DNA of 64,000 bases from Kiritimatiellota bacterium B12222 (GTDB lineage Bacteria; Verrucomicrobiota; Kiritimatiellia; SS1-B-03-39; UBA6053), in the NCBI GenBank assembly GCA_029719485.1, contig CP120722.1, positions 2,852,001 to 2,916,000 on the forward strand, read 5' to 3'. The notes below the pieces were generated by a model. That model was not told the origin of the DNA, made no database searches, and saw only the letters and a program-made list of their open reading frames with translations. The translations under genes and the position numbers were made by a program. This document shows, piece after piece, positions 1-8,038 of the stretch; the stretch's first letter is position 1; each line of letters begins with the position of its first letter.

Positions 1-657
1 TTTGAGCGGAAGCGCTGAACGGGTACCGACAATTACCTCATTATGACTGTGAGGCGGACGGATCGCACGAACGGAAGGGAAGTGTTTCGTAAATGCTTTT
101 CGAGCACTACGATGCATGTTTTGATGCCCCCGACCCATTACAAAATTCATCACCAAGGAGCCTTCGTCCGTTAACCGTTCACAATGACTCTGAACCAAGG
201 GGGCGTCGACAAGGGCAGGTCTCTCCACATCATGAGTTCCACAACGATACAGATCGTCGATGATCACATCAAAACAATGGGTTTCCTGCTCAAGGTAAGC
301 AAAGGCATCATCGTGAATCACAGTAACGTCTGTTTGGTCGAGTTCCATGTATTTTTGAGCCAAACGAATCATTTCCCCATCAATTTCAACCGCAGTAAAG
401 TGGGTATCCGGGAGAAAATTCCTCAGTTGACGCAAAACGGTACCTCCGCCTAAACCCAACATTAACAGGCGATTAATGGGTCCCGGATGAAGCAAAACCG
501 CGGCCGTAATGGCGTCCCAAGCATGTCCTGTCATTAACTGCCAGGGATGCCAAGTGGCATGAGTCGCACCAATCACATTGAGATCGATCTGCCCGTTGCG
601 ACTTTCCCAAACATCGACATCGTTATAATCCGTAATCACGGATTCCAATTTTCTCAT
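1..657 (-). CDS. Spermidine synthase-like methyltransferase (partial, 3' end outside window)
   Basis: An open minus-strand frame starts at ATG 655-657 and stays open for 219 codons to the window edge, so the C-terminus is missing. The translation has a Rossmann SAM-binding motif (RLLMLGLGGGTVLRQL), then FTAVEIDGEMIRLAQKY, then an acidic FDVIIDDLY segment. This is the layout of the polyamine aminopropyltransferase/spermidine-synthase fold. Many such stand-alone proteins are methyltransferase-like and do not make spermidine, so the substrate is uncertain. The start overlaps the stop of the upstream kinase gene as ATGA (654-657), which suggests translational coupling. Confidence 0.75.
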   Translation of the reverse strand, partial: MRKLESVITDYNDVDVWESRNGQIDLNVIGATHATWHPWQLMTGHAWDAITAAVLLHPGPINRLLMLGLGGGTVLRQLRNFLPDTHFTAVEIDGEMIRLAQKYMELDQTDVTVIHDDAFAYLEQETHCFDVIIDDLYRCGTHDVERPALVDAPLVQSHCERLTDEGSLVMNFVMGRGHQNMHRSARKAFTKHFPSVRAIRPPHSHNEVIVGTRSALPLK

Positions 658-1829
658 GGCGAATGTGGAGCGGAAGAGGGACCTTCTGTTTCGATTTTTG
701 ACGAGGAGCCGTCATCCATCCCTTCTGCATTATTTTTACGATAGGTGAGTGAAATAATCATGGCAATCAGAATGGCCAATAACACTACAAAAGCAAAACC
801 AGCAAAGGGCTCTTTCTTTTTGTAGTGTAAATGTTGGTAATCAGGAATCAATTCAGGCTCAGGAATTTCGCGTTCAGTCCTGGGCATTTGTTGTTTAAGT
901 CCGGTCAGGATCTGCCGCAGTTCCTGAAAATGAGATGGGCGGTCGTCCGGATCTCGTTGCATCAACATGAGACAAAGCTCGGCCAACCCATCGTGAACGG
1001 AAGGTTTTACGCTACGAGGGTCAGGTGGATTTTCGCTAAGTTTACGATTCAAAATGACCTGTTCATCCATATCAAAGAAAGGTAATTCACCGGTAAGCAT
1101 GTTGTAGAGGGTAGTGCCCAAGCTATAAAAATCGCCTCGGGAATCTTCATCTTCGCCTTCAATACGTTCAGGAGGCATGTAATACGGGGAAGACCAGCTT
1201 TCCCATTGATCACGCGGTGAATCACCTGAACTAGAGCCACTAAAACGGGCCAAACCGAAATCACTGATCCGAGGAGAGCCATCGGTATGAATCAAAATGT
1301 TTCGAGGCATGACATCCCCATGCATAATTCCTTGATCATGCATATCCTCTAATCCCTGTACAATTCCATCCGTAATCTCGAGAATACGGTGGTCGCTTAA
1401 CGCTTCATGCTGAATGACTTCATGCAAAAATTTGCCTTCAATATGCTCCATCACCATAAAGGGTTGGCGATTGTGAATGCCAAATTCATATACCTTAAGA
1501 ACGTTGGTAGAATTAAGAGCGGCTGCGGCGAGGGCCTCGTGTTTAAAGGCCTCCACCAATTCAGGATTTTTACTCAAAATATCATTCAGAATTTTAAGGG
1601 TAACATTACGACCTAACTTGGGGTCATAGGCATCAAAAACCACAGAAGTTACACTTTCACCTTCGCGAGCAAACAACAAAAATTGTCCAAACTTGCCAGG
1701 GATATTACTCACTTCGTTGCAATGGGGGCAGGTCACATCCTCAAACACTTCCGGGAGTGGGGTGGGGTAGATCTCACCGCAATGTGGGCAATTGAGAGAT
1801 TCCAGGATGTCTAGGGTAACGTCTTGCAT
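654..1829 (-). CDS. Zinc-ribbon Ser/Thr protein kinase, membrane-anchored, with a degraded glycine loop
   Basis: 391 aa. Residues about 14-41 hold two CxxC pairs (CPHCGEIYPTP and CPHCNE), a zinc ribbon. A Hanks-type kinase domain follows: a VTLKIL lysine, HGDVMPRNIL catalytic loop, DFGLAR metal-binding motif and a PPERIEG APE-like segment. Near the C-terminus a hydrophobic helix (FAGFAFVVLLAILIAMIISL) should anchor the kinase in the inner membrane, with only a short tail outside. The glycine-rich loop expected before the lysine reads FAREGESVTSVVF, so GxGxxG is not conserved, and HRD is HGD. Activity is therefore plausible but not certain. It starts 18 nt downstream of tRNA-Arg on the same strand and overlaps the methyltransferase gene by 4 bp. 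Confidence 0.85.
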   Translation of the reverse strand: MQDVTLDILESLNCPHCGEIYPTPLPEVFEDVTCPHCNEVSNIPGKFGQFLLFAREGESVTSVVFDAYDPKLGRNVTLKILNDILSKNPELVEAFKHEALAAAALNSTNVLKVYEFGIHNRQPFMVMEHIEGKFLHEVIQHEALSDHRILEITDGIVQGLEDMHDQGIMHGDVMPRNILIHTDGSPRISDFGLARFSGSSSGDSPRDQWESWSSPYYMPPERIEGEDEDSRGDFYSLGTTLYNMLTGELPFFDMDEQVILNRKLSENPPDPRSVKPSVHDGLAELCLMLMQRDPDDRPSHFQELRQILTGLKQQMPRTEREIPEPELIPDYQHLHYKKKEPFAGFAFVVLLAILIAMIISLTYRKNNAEGMDDGSSSKIETEGPSSAPHSP

Positions 1830-1847
1830 ATCAATATATTTCTGAAT

Positions 1848-1924
1848 TGGTGCCCCGGGCGGGACTCGAACCCACTACCTCAGGATTAGGAATCCTGCGC
1901 TCTGTCCTGATGAGCTACCGGGGC
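1848..1924 (-). tRNA. tRNA-Arg (anticodon CCT)
   Basis: The minus strand folds as a standard cloverleaf. The acceptor stem pairs GCCCCGG with CCGGGGC, the D arm is GCTC...GAGC, and the anticodon stem CAGGA/TCCTG encloses the loop TTCCTAA, giving anticodon CCT (reads AGG). The T arm contains GGTTCGAGTCC. The discriminator is A (1851), and CCA is encoded at 1848-1850. The gene is 77 nt including CCA. Confidence 0.95.
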
Positions 1925-1938
1925 AAAAGACCCCTATT

Positions 1939-1966
1939 CACATATCTCGATCCATCGAAAGGGCAA
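1939..1966 (-). promoter_or_regulatory. Possible promoter of tRNA-Arg
   Basis: On the minus strand TTGCCC (1961-1966) and TATGTG (1939-1944) are separated by 16 nt and lie just upstream of the tRNA 5' end at 1924. The match to sigma-70 consensus is moderate, and the -10 is weak. Confidence 0.3.
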
Positions 1967-2142
1967 GGCTTGATTTTTGAATGCTCCACATTTGTGAGCT
2001 TTTAAGATTTTGAGCGTAGTTTCACATATTCTCCACTGGTTTTTTGATTTGACGGCATTGCGTCGATATGGTGAATAGATTCTTTCCCCGTGTGTCTGAT
2101 TTTCGGACACCTGCAATACGCAAATTTTTGAAGAGTAATTTT

Positions 2143-2577
2143 ATGGATAGTTTTGATATTGATGAGGTGATGAACACTCTCCCCCACCGTTACCCCTTCC
2201 TGTTAGTGGATCGCATTTTAGAAAGCGATTGGGATACACGCATTGTGGGCTTGAAAAACATCACAGTAAATGAACCCTTTTTCCAAGGGCACTTCCCCGG
2301 AAATCCAGTAATGCCTGGCGTATTGCAAATGGAAGCAATGGCTCAAGTTGCAGGTATTTTGTTGAACAAACGAAATGATCGTGACGGCCAAATCGCCTAT
2401 TTCAGCTCGATTGATAAAGCGCGTTTTCGTAAGATCGTTCGTCCTGGTGATTCCTTGATCATGGAAATTGTCATGATCAAAGCTCGTTTGAATTTGGCGA
2501 AGGTTCAAGCAACCGCCAAGGTCAATGGCGAATTGGTTTCCGAAGGCGAATTAATGTTTCATGTAGAGCGTTCCTAA
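2143..2577 (+). CDS. fabZ: 3-hydroxyacyl-[acyl-carrier-protein] dehydratase FabZ
   Basis: 144 aa. This hot-dog-fold dehydratase removes water from 3-hydroxyacyl-ACP in fatty acid elongation. The signature LPHRYPFLLVDR is near the N-terminus. The catalytic pair is His50 in QGHFPGNP and Glu64 in MEAMAQ, with the 14-residue spacing seen in E. coli FabZ. The frame is open from an ATG at 2068, but the family begins at about MDSFDIDEVM, so I chose ATG 2143. lpxA follows after 8 nt. fabZ-lpxA adjacency is classic and links acyl-chain supply to lipid A. Confidence 0.95.
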   Translation: MDSFDIDEVMNTLPHRYPFLLVDRILESDWDTRIVGLKNITVNEPFFQGHFPGNPVMPGVLQMEAMAQVAGILLNKRNDRDGQIAYFSSIDKARFRKIVRPGDSLIMEIVMIKARLNLAKVQATAKVNGELVSEGELMFHVERS

Positions 2578-2585
2578 GGAGCAAC

Positions 2586-3359
2586 ATGGCAGAGATAGAT
2601 TCAAGATCTGTCATCCATCCAGATGCAAACATTGCTGACGATGTGGTGATAGGTCCTTTTTGTACGGTGGGTCCAGAAGTGACATTGGGGCAGGGAACTG
2701 TTCTTAAATCGCATGTCAACATAGATGGCTTCACAACGATTGGTGCTCAATGCACGATTTGGCCTTTTTGTTCTATTGGTACCCAAACCCAGGATCTAAA
2801 ATTTACGGGAGGGAAACCAGGAGTTAAAATTGGTTCAGGCACAACTTTACGTGAATATGTAACCGTAAATGCGGCCACCTTTGATGGTGATTTTACCGTG
2901 GTAGGTGATCGTTGTCACATCATGGCCTATTGCCATGTGGCCCATGATTGCATATTGGGTGATGAGGTGATTATGGCCAATGCCGCCACCCTCGCGGGTC
3001 ATGTCATTGTTGAAGATCAGGCGATTATTGGTGGGCTCTGCGGCGTGCACCAATTTGTTACCATTGGAAAATTGGCCATTACAGGCGGATGTTCCAAGGT
3101 GGTCCAAGATATTCCTCCTTATATGACCGCTGACGGTAATCCACTTCGCGTTCGGGGTCTGAATAAAATTGGCTTAGAACGTCATGGCGTACCCAAAGAA
3201 AATATTCGGACCTTACTTGAAGGATATCGTTTATTATACCGTAAGAAACTAGGAGCCAAAGAAATGGCAACAATTAGTCGTGAAACTCTTCCCCGCTCAC
3301 CTGAAATTGAGCATTTAGAAACATTTGTAGAAAACTCTCAACGAGGCATCACCCGATGA
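2586..3359 (+). CDS. lpxA: UDP-N-acetylglucosamine acyltransferase LpxA
   Basis: 257 aa, near the usual 255-265. It catalyses the first step of lipid A synthesis, transfer of a 3-hydroxyacyl chain from ACP to UDP-GlcNAc, in the cytoplasm. The first ~190 residues are left-handed beta-helix hexapeptide repeats (VIGPFCTVGP, IGAQCTIWPF). The CHVAHDCILGD segment holds the catalytic-type histidine. The C-terminal ~65 residues form the helical domain. An AGGAG-like site precedes the ATG. The stop overlaps the gspD start (ATGA, 3356-3359), so the lipid A and secretion genes appear translationally coupled. Confidence 0.95.
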   Translation: MAEIDSRSVIHPDANIADDVVIGPFCTVGPEVTLGQGTVLKSHVNIDGFTTIGAQCTIWPFCSIGTQTQDLKFTGGKPGVKIGSGTTLREYVTVNAATFDGDFTVVGDRCHIMAYCHVAHDCILGDEVIMANAATLAGHVIVEDQAIIGGLCGVHQFVTIGKLAITGGCSKVVQDIPPYMTADGNPLRVRGLNKIGLERHGVPKENIRTLLEGYRLLYRKKLGAKEMATISRETLPRSPEIEHLETFVENSQRGITR

Positions 3360-5257
3360 AAACGTGGCTCCTGTGCTTGCTCCTTCCTTTTCAGTTGTTG
3401 CTTGCACAGCCTGTACTTGATGATACCCCCTACGTTTCGTTCAACTTTAAACAGGTTGAATTAGAAAATTTGGTAGGGGTGGTCAGTATGCAGACCGGAA
3501 AACGGTTTGTCATCGACTCAAACGTGACGGGTCGCGTATCGGTCATTACTCAAGATAAAATTCGTCAAGATGAAGTCTTTCCGCTGTTCGTTGCGGTATT
3601 GGAAGGAAGTGGATTTACCGTCGTAGATAGGGATGGCACCTATCATATTCGTAAGTTGTTGGGAGAGGACCCTTTAGAGTCTCCAGTAATTGGACCGGAA
3701 GAGGACTTAACCGGTGTAGGATTGGTCACGCGTGTGATCAAATTAGAATATATTCGTGCCACAGATTTACGTCCGTTATTGGAACCCATGGTTCGCCAAG
3801 CCAAACAGGGCTCTCTCTCTGCCTTTGCGCCAACCAATCATTTGATCATTACGGATACAGCCTCAAATTTAAAACGAGTAGAAGACTTAATTGCAGAACT
3901 CGATCGTCCGGGACAATCCACAAATTTGACCGTTATTCCTCTAAAATATGCCTCTCCCCGAGAGTTGGCCGATCAAATCACCCAGGCCATGAATGGGGCT
4001 GAAAGTGCAGGGCAACAAATTTCCAGAAGTGCACAAAAAGTCATTTCGGGTGCAGGCAATGAGCCTGCAGATTTCACCTTGGTGGCTGCAGAACAGGCCA
4101 ACTCCTTGATCGCATCTGCGGGCCCGTTGCAGTTAAAACAAATTCAAATGATGGTGGAACAATTAGATGTACCTGCTGACTCCGTCGCTTCGGGTCGTCT
4201 CCGTGCCGTCTTTTTAAATTACATGGAGGCTGAAGCTGCAGCCTCTCAGTTAACCGCCTTACTCGATAAACGTGTAGATATCGATCCACGGGACAGCATT
4301 GCCGTAGAAGCCGATATCGTAAATAACGCCATTTTGGTCGATGCAGGTCCGATGGCCTTCGCGTCAGTGAAAGAATTATTGGAACAGATTGATCGTCCAC
4401 AACAGCAAGTCATGGTCGAAGTGATGATTGTCGAAGTGACCAAACTGGATTCTTTAGATTTAGGTGTGGAATGGACGGCGATCGATCAACCCAGTAACGG
4501 ATCTACAACGGTCGTTGGTCGCAGTAATCCCAGTGATGTGAGTACCATTGATCAACTGTTAAGCGACAATGTATTTCCTCAGGGATTAACCTTTGGTCTG
4601 GCCCGGGGAACAATTACCTTACCTGACGGAACTGAAGTCGCACGCTTACCCTTTCTTTTACGCGCATTAGAAGGCCAACAGGATGTTAATATTCTTTCCC
4701 ACGTACCTTTACGCACCCAAAACAATGCAGAAGCCAGTGTAAGTGTCGTGAACAACATTCCGTATTTGGCCTCGACCATTGAAGGGGGAACAGGCGCCAA
4801 CCGAGATGTGGTTCAAAATATCGATCGCATGGATGTGGGAATCAAACTCAAGATCAAACCTCAAGTGAATCCCAATCGGGAAATCACCTTGCAGTTGAAC
4901 CCCAGTATTGAAGCCATCATTACGGAAAGCACAGGCGGGGTCGCCTTAACCCCAACCATCGCCCGACGGGAAGTGGAGAGTATTTTAACCATGCCTGACC
5001 GTTCTACGGTCGTTATAAGCGGATTAATGCGAGAAGATATCTACAAAGAAGAGAATCGTGTCCCCATTTTGGGTAGCCTGCCGTTGATCGGCTTCTTCTT
5101 CCGAAGTACATCTGATCGAAAAGAAAAAACCAACCTTTTGATTTTTGTTACGCCTTATATCGTCACAGATGAAAAAGAAAATGATGCCATGACGGATAAG
5201 TGGCGGAAACAAACTGGAATCGAAAGCCCGGAATCAGACCCTCGGAATCTCCCATGA
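3356..5257 (+). CDS. gspD: Type II secretion/type IV pilus-type secretin GspD
   Basis: 633 aa outer-membrane secretin. A Sec signal peptide (MKTWLLCLLLPFQLLLAQP) is followed by an N0 domain (about 27-95), N1 (about 120-190), N2 (about 190-275) and N3 (about 280-350). The secretin core follows, with VEVMIVEVTKLDSLDLGVEW near its start and PILGSLPLIGFFFRSTS and LLIFVTPYIV near its end. No S-domain pilotin-binding tail is obvious. The length and order match GspD rather than PilQ (no AMIN domain). It overlaps lpxA and gspE by 4 bp each. Confidence 0.93.
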   Translation: MKTWLLCLLLPFQLLLAQPVLDDTPYVSFNFKQVELENLVGVVSMQTGKRFVIDSNVTGRVSVITQDKIRQDEVFPLFVAVLEGSGFTVVDRDGTYHIRKLLGEDPLESPVIGPEEDLTGVGLVTRVIKLEYIRATDLRPLLEPMVRQAKQGSLSAFAPTNHLIITDTASNLKRVEDLIAELDRPGQSTNLTVIPLKYASPRELADQITQAMNGAESAGQQISRSAQKVISGAGNEPADFTLVAAEQANSLIASAGPLQLKQIQMMVEQLDVPADSVASGRLRAVFLNYMEAEAAASQLTALLDKRVDIDPRDSIAVEADIVNNAILVDAGPMAFASVKELLEQIDRPQQQVMVEVMIVEVTKLDSLDLGVEWTAIDQPSNGSTTVVGRSNPSDVSTIDQLLSDNVFPQGLTFGLARGTITLPDGTEVARLPFLLRALEGQQDVNILSHVPLRTQNNAEASVSVVNNIPYLASTIEGGTGANRDVVQNIDRMDVGIKLKIKPQVNPNREITLQLNPSIEAIITESTGGVALTPTIARREVESILTMPDRSTVVISGLMREDIYKEENRVPILGSLPLIGFFFRSTSDRKEKTNLLIFVTPYIVTDEKENDAMTDKWRKQTGIESPESDPRNLP

Positions 5258-6798
5258 GCTCACAGGATGAAATCGAAACATTGCGTCAATTGGCTCAACA
5301 GTTTCAGTGCCAAGTCCTCGAAGAAATTCCATCGAGCTGGTTTGATCGTGAACTTATAGGTGAGTTGTCCGTTGACTTCTTGCGGAGTGTTCCATTTCTG
5401 CCTTTACGAGATGGGGATCAAATTTATGTGGGTTGCATTGATCCTTCTATTGAGAGTCAGGTCCCTGAACTAAGGGTAATTTTCAAAGGGGAAGTGGAAC
5501 CCCTCTTAATTCCTACCGCGGTGTTGATGGCGGGAATTGACCGATGCTTTGCACAAAAAAAAGAAATACCCGAAGATCTCGCGACTCCTGATGACCTACC
5601 CATCGCGGCACAGCATGAAGATCGGGAAGATTTATTACGTCAATCCACCGATGCCCCAGTGGCCACCCGTGTCAGTCGATTGCTCCTCGATGGCTTAGAA
5701 ATGGGTGCCTCCGATATTCATTTAGAACCCCGCGGTAAACGTTTGGAAGTACGTTTTCGGGTGGATGGCGTCTTGAGCCCGCAAGCAGAAATTTTGGCAG
5801 GTATAGAAGATGCCGTCATTTCCAGAATTAAGATCATGGCCCGGTTAGACATTGCGGAACGACGCTTGCCCCAAGATGGAAATGCGAAAGTGAGGGTAGG
5901 GAACCGAGAAGTCGATATCCGGGTCTCCTGCTTGCCGGTCGCAGATGGAGAACGTTTGGTACTGCGGCTGTTGGGACGCGAAAATGCCACTTTCACTTTA
6001 GAACAATTAGGGATGCCCGAGGAAGCCATGGATGGATTTCGGCGGCTGCTTCGTAGCCCCTATGGGGTCATTTGGGTGACCGGCCCCACCGGAAGTGGAA
6101 AAACCACCACTCTCTATGCAGCGCTACAGGAGCTTGACACAGTTCGTAAAAACGTGCTCACCATTGAAGACCCCGTTGAATATCAACTGCCGGGCATCGG
6201 ACAAATGGCCGTCCAACCACGCATTGGCCTTACTTTTGCTGCAGGTTTACGATCAATTTTGCGACAGGATCCCGATGTGATTTTGGTAGGGGAAACACGT
6301 GATGAAGAAACCGCGGATATCGTAATGCGTGCCTCCATGACAGGACATTTGGTGTTAAGCACTTTACATGCAAATGACTCTATTTCAGCGTCTCTTCGAC
6401 TTACGGATATGGGCATCGAACCCTTTTTAGTGGCCGAAGCCACTCGTGGTGCCATGGCACAGCGCCTGGTTCGCGTTTTATGCCCCCATTGCGCCGTGCA
6501 AGATCTCCATCCCGATCTCCCGTCTCACCTTAGGGGATTAGATTCAAGTGGCATGAAAAAAGCAACGGGATGCGCACTGTGCCGCGAAGGATATTCAGGA
6601 CGAAATGGGGTATTTGAATTACTCAGACTCAATGAAGACTTACGTTCCTTAATTCGAGATCATGCCTCAGTTGAATCTTTAAGATCGGCCGCAAGAGAAC
6701 ATGGATTTAAAGATTTATGGACCTCTGCTGGAGAAATGTTGCATCAGGGAAAAACGTCAGTAGCGGAGCTGCGGATGGTACTTGGAGAAGGAGCTTAA
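5254..6798 (+). CDS. gspE: Type II secretion ATPase GspE
   Basis: 514 aa cytoplasmic secretion ATPase. It has an N1E-like N-terminal domain (about 1-110), an Asp box and then Walker A GPTGSGKT at about residues 277-284. Walker B lies in LRQDPDVILVGETRDEET, with a His box in STLHAND. The C-terminal metal-binding motif VLCPHCA...CALCREG supplies four cysteines. The frame extends upstream to 5200, but ATG 5254 overlaps the gspD stop as ATGA and gives a normal N-terminus. Confidence 0.95.
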   Translation: MSSQDEIETLRQLAQQFQCQVLEEIPSSWFDRELIGELSVDFLRSVPFLPLRDGDQIYVGCIDPSIESQVPELRVIFKGEVEPLLIPTAVLMAGIDRCFAQKKEIPEDLATPDDLPIAAQHEDREDLLRQSTDAPVATRVSRLLLDGLEMGASDIHLEPRGKRLEVRFRVDGVLSPQAEILAGIEDAVISRIKIMARLDIAERRLPQDGNAKVRVGNREVDIRVSCLPVADGERLVLRLLGRENATFTLEQLGMPEEAMDGFRRLLRSPYGVIWVTGPTGSGKTTTLYAALQELDTVRKNVLTIEDPVEYQLPGIGQMAVQPRIGLTFAAGLRSILRQDPDVILVGETRDEETADIVMRASMTGHLVLSTLHANDSISASLRLTDMGIEPFLVAEATRGAMAQRLVRVLCPHCAVQDLHPDLPSHLRGLDSSGMKKATGCALCREGYSGRNGVFELLRLNEDLRSLIRDHASVESLRSAAREHGFKDLWTSAGEMLHQGKTSVAELRMVLGEGA

Positions 6799-6804
6799 GA
6801 CCCC

Positions 6805-7998
6805 ATGCCTACCTTTAGTTATCAGGCCTATGATGCCTCGGGGAAATCTGTCAAAGGTCGCAAAGAAGGCTTAAGTGTAAAAGAAATAAGAGAAACATTG
6901 CTCGCGGAAGGCCTCTATGCGCGTCGTGTGCAGACCGTAGCGCAAAGCCGGAGAAAAAAATCTTTTTCGGTACAAAGTCGCAGTATGTTTTTCAGGGAGC
7001 TAGGTGCGTTATTGAAAGCGGGATTACCGCTTGATCGCGCACTGGAAATTTTATCAGAACACCCCGAACTTGGGGCAGGGCATGATGTGTTACCTCTTAT
7101 TCGAGACCTGCTCAAAGAGGGACAAGACTTAAGTGTGAGTTTACAACAGCACCTGCCGGGCATACGCGAAGATGAAGTGGCCGTATTAGCGGCGGGTGAA
7201 GCCGCTGGGCGTCTACCCGAAGTCTCTGTGGAACTGGCGGATTTTCTTGAAGATGAATCCAAAATGCAGGACCAATTAAAAACCGCACTGGTGTATCCCG
7301 CGGTCATTATTTTACTCTCCGTTGTGGTTCTGGGTTTATTGGTAGGGTTTTTATTACCCGTCTACGAAAAATTACTCACCGGTTTAGGACAGGATCTGCC
7401 AGCCTTAACGAAAGGGGTCCTGTTTTTTGGGCGCGCGTGTCGTCACCCCATCGGCATAATACTGTTTATGGTTTTAGCTGTTGGTCTGGGCCTGGGTATT
7501 CGAAAATGGATACGTGATCCCCAGTCGATCTTACCCATGAAACGATTTAAGTTACCCATCATTGGCTTCACGTTTTCTTCATTGGCCCGGGCAAGATTTG
7601 CCCGTACCATTTCATTGTTGATGGATGGAGGCGTCGCCTTACCTGAAGCCATTCAAGTTGCTGGCCGTGCCACGGGTTCCTTATGGTTAAGTCTCTGCTG
7701 TAATGAAATGTCCTCTGAAATTTCACAAGGAAAACGGGTTGTAGATGCCGTATCTGATTTACCCATTTTACAGGAGGATTTACCTGGATGGATACGGGCG
7801 GGTGAAGCATCAGGCGACCTCTCCGGAATGTTAAAACATGCCTCTGAAAGTCATCAACGTGCCTGGAGCAGAAGTTTGGTCAGATTGTTGGCTCTGGTGG
7901 AACCCATTTTAATCATTTCAGTAGGCTTGCTCATTTTAATTGTCGCATTGGCCATTCTATTACCTATGCTAAAAATGAATCAGAGTTTAGGTCGCTAA
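6805..7998 (+). CDS. gspF: Type II secretion inner-membrane platform protein GspF
   Basis: 397 aa, the usual GspF/PilC size. It begins with the typical MPTFSYQAYDASGKSVKG. Two T2SSF repeats follow, each a helical cytoplasmic domain ending in membrane segments: VYPAVIILLSVVVLGLLVGFLLP, IGIILFMVLAVGLGLGI and the final ILIISVGLLILIVALAILLPML. It starts 6 nt after gspE. No gspG, H, I or J follows, so the other components must lie elsewhere; pseudopilin-like genes occur at about 21-24 kb. Confidence 0.94.
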   Translation: MPTFSYQAYDASGKSVKGRKEGLSVKEIRETLLAEGLYARRVQTVAQSRRKKSFSVQSRSMFFRELGALLKAGLPLDRALEILSEHPELGAGHDVLPLIRDLLKEGQDLSVSLQQHLPGIREDEVAVLAAGEAAGRLPEVSVELADFLEDESKMQDQLKTALVYPAVIILLSVVVLGLLVGFLLPVYEKLLTGLGQDLPALTKGVLFFGRACRHPIGIILFMVLAVGLGLGIRKWIRDPQSILPMKRFKLPIIGFTFSSLARARFARTISLLMDGGVALPEAIQVAGRATGSLWLSLCCNEMSSEISQGKRVVDAVSDLPILQEDLPGWIRAGEASGDLSGMLKHASESHQRAWSRSLVRLLALVEPILIISVGLLILIVALAILLPMLKMNQSLGR

Positions 7999-8038
7999 AC
8001 TTGCATTCTACCACTCTTTCAGCGATGATAAATTTAAC

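Noticed and set aside
2068..2142. Longer FabZ start giving 25 extra residues
   Set aside because: The extra residues are not part of the family and the internal ATG at 2143 gives the standard N-terminus.
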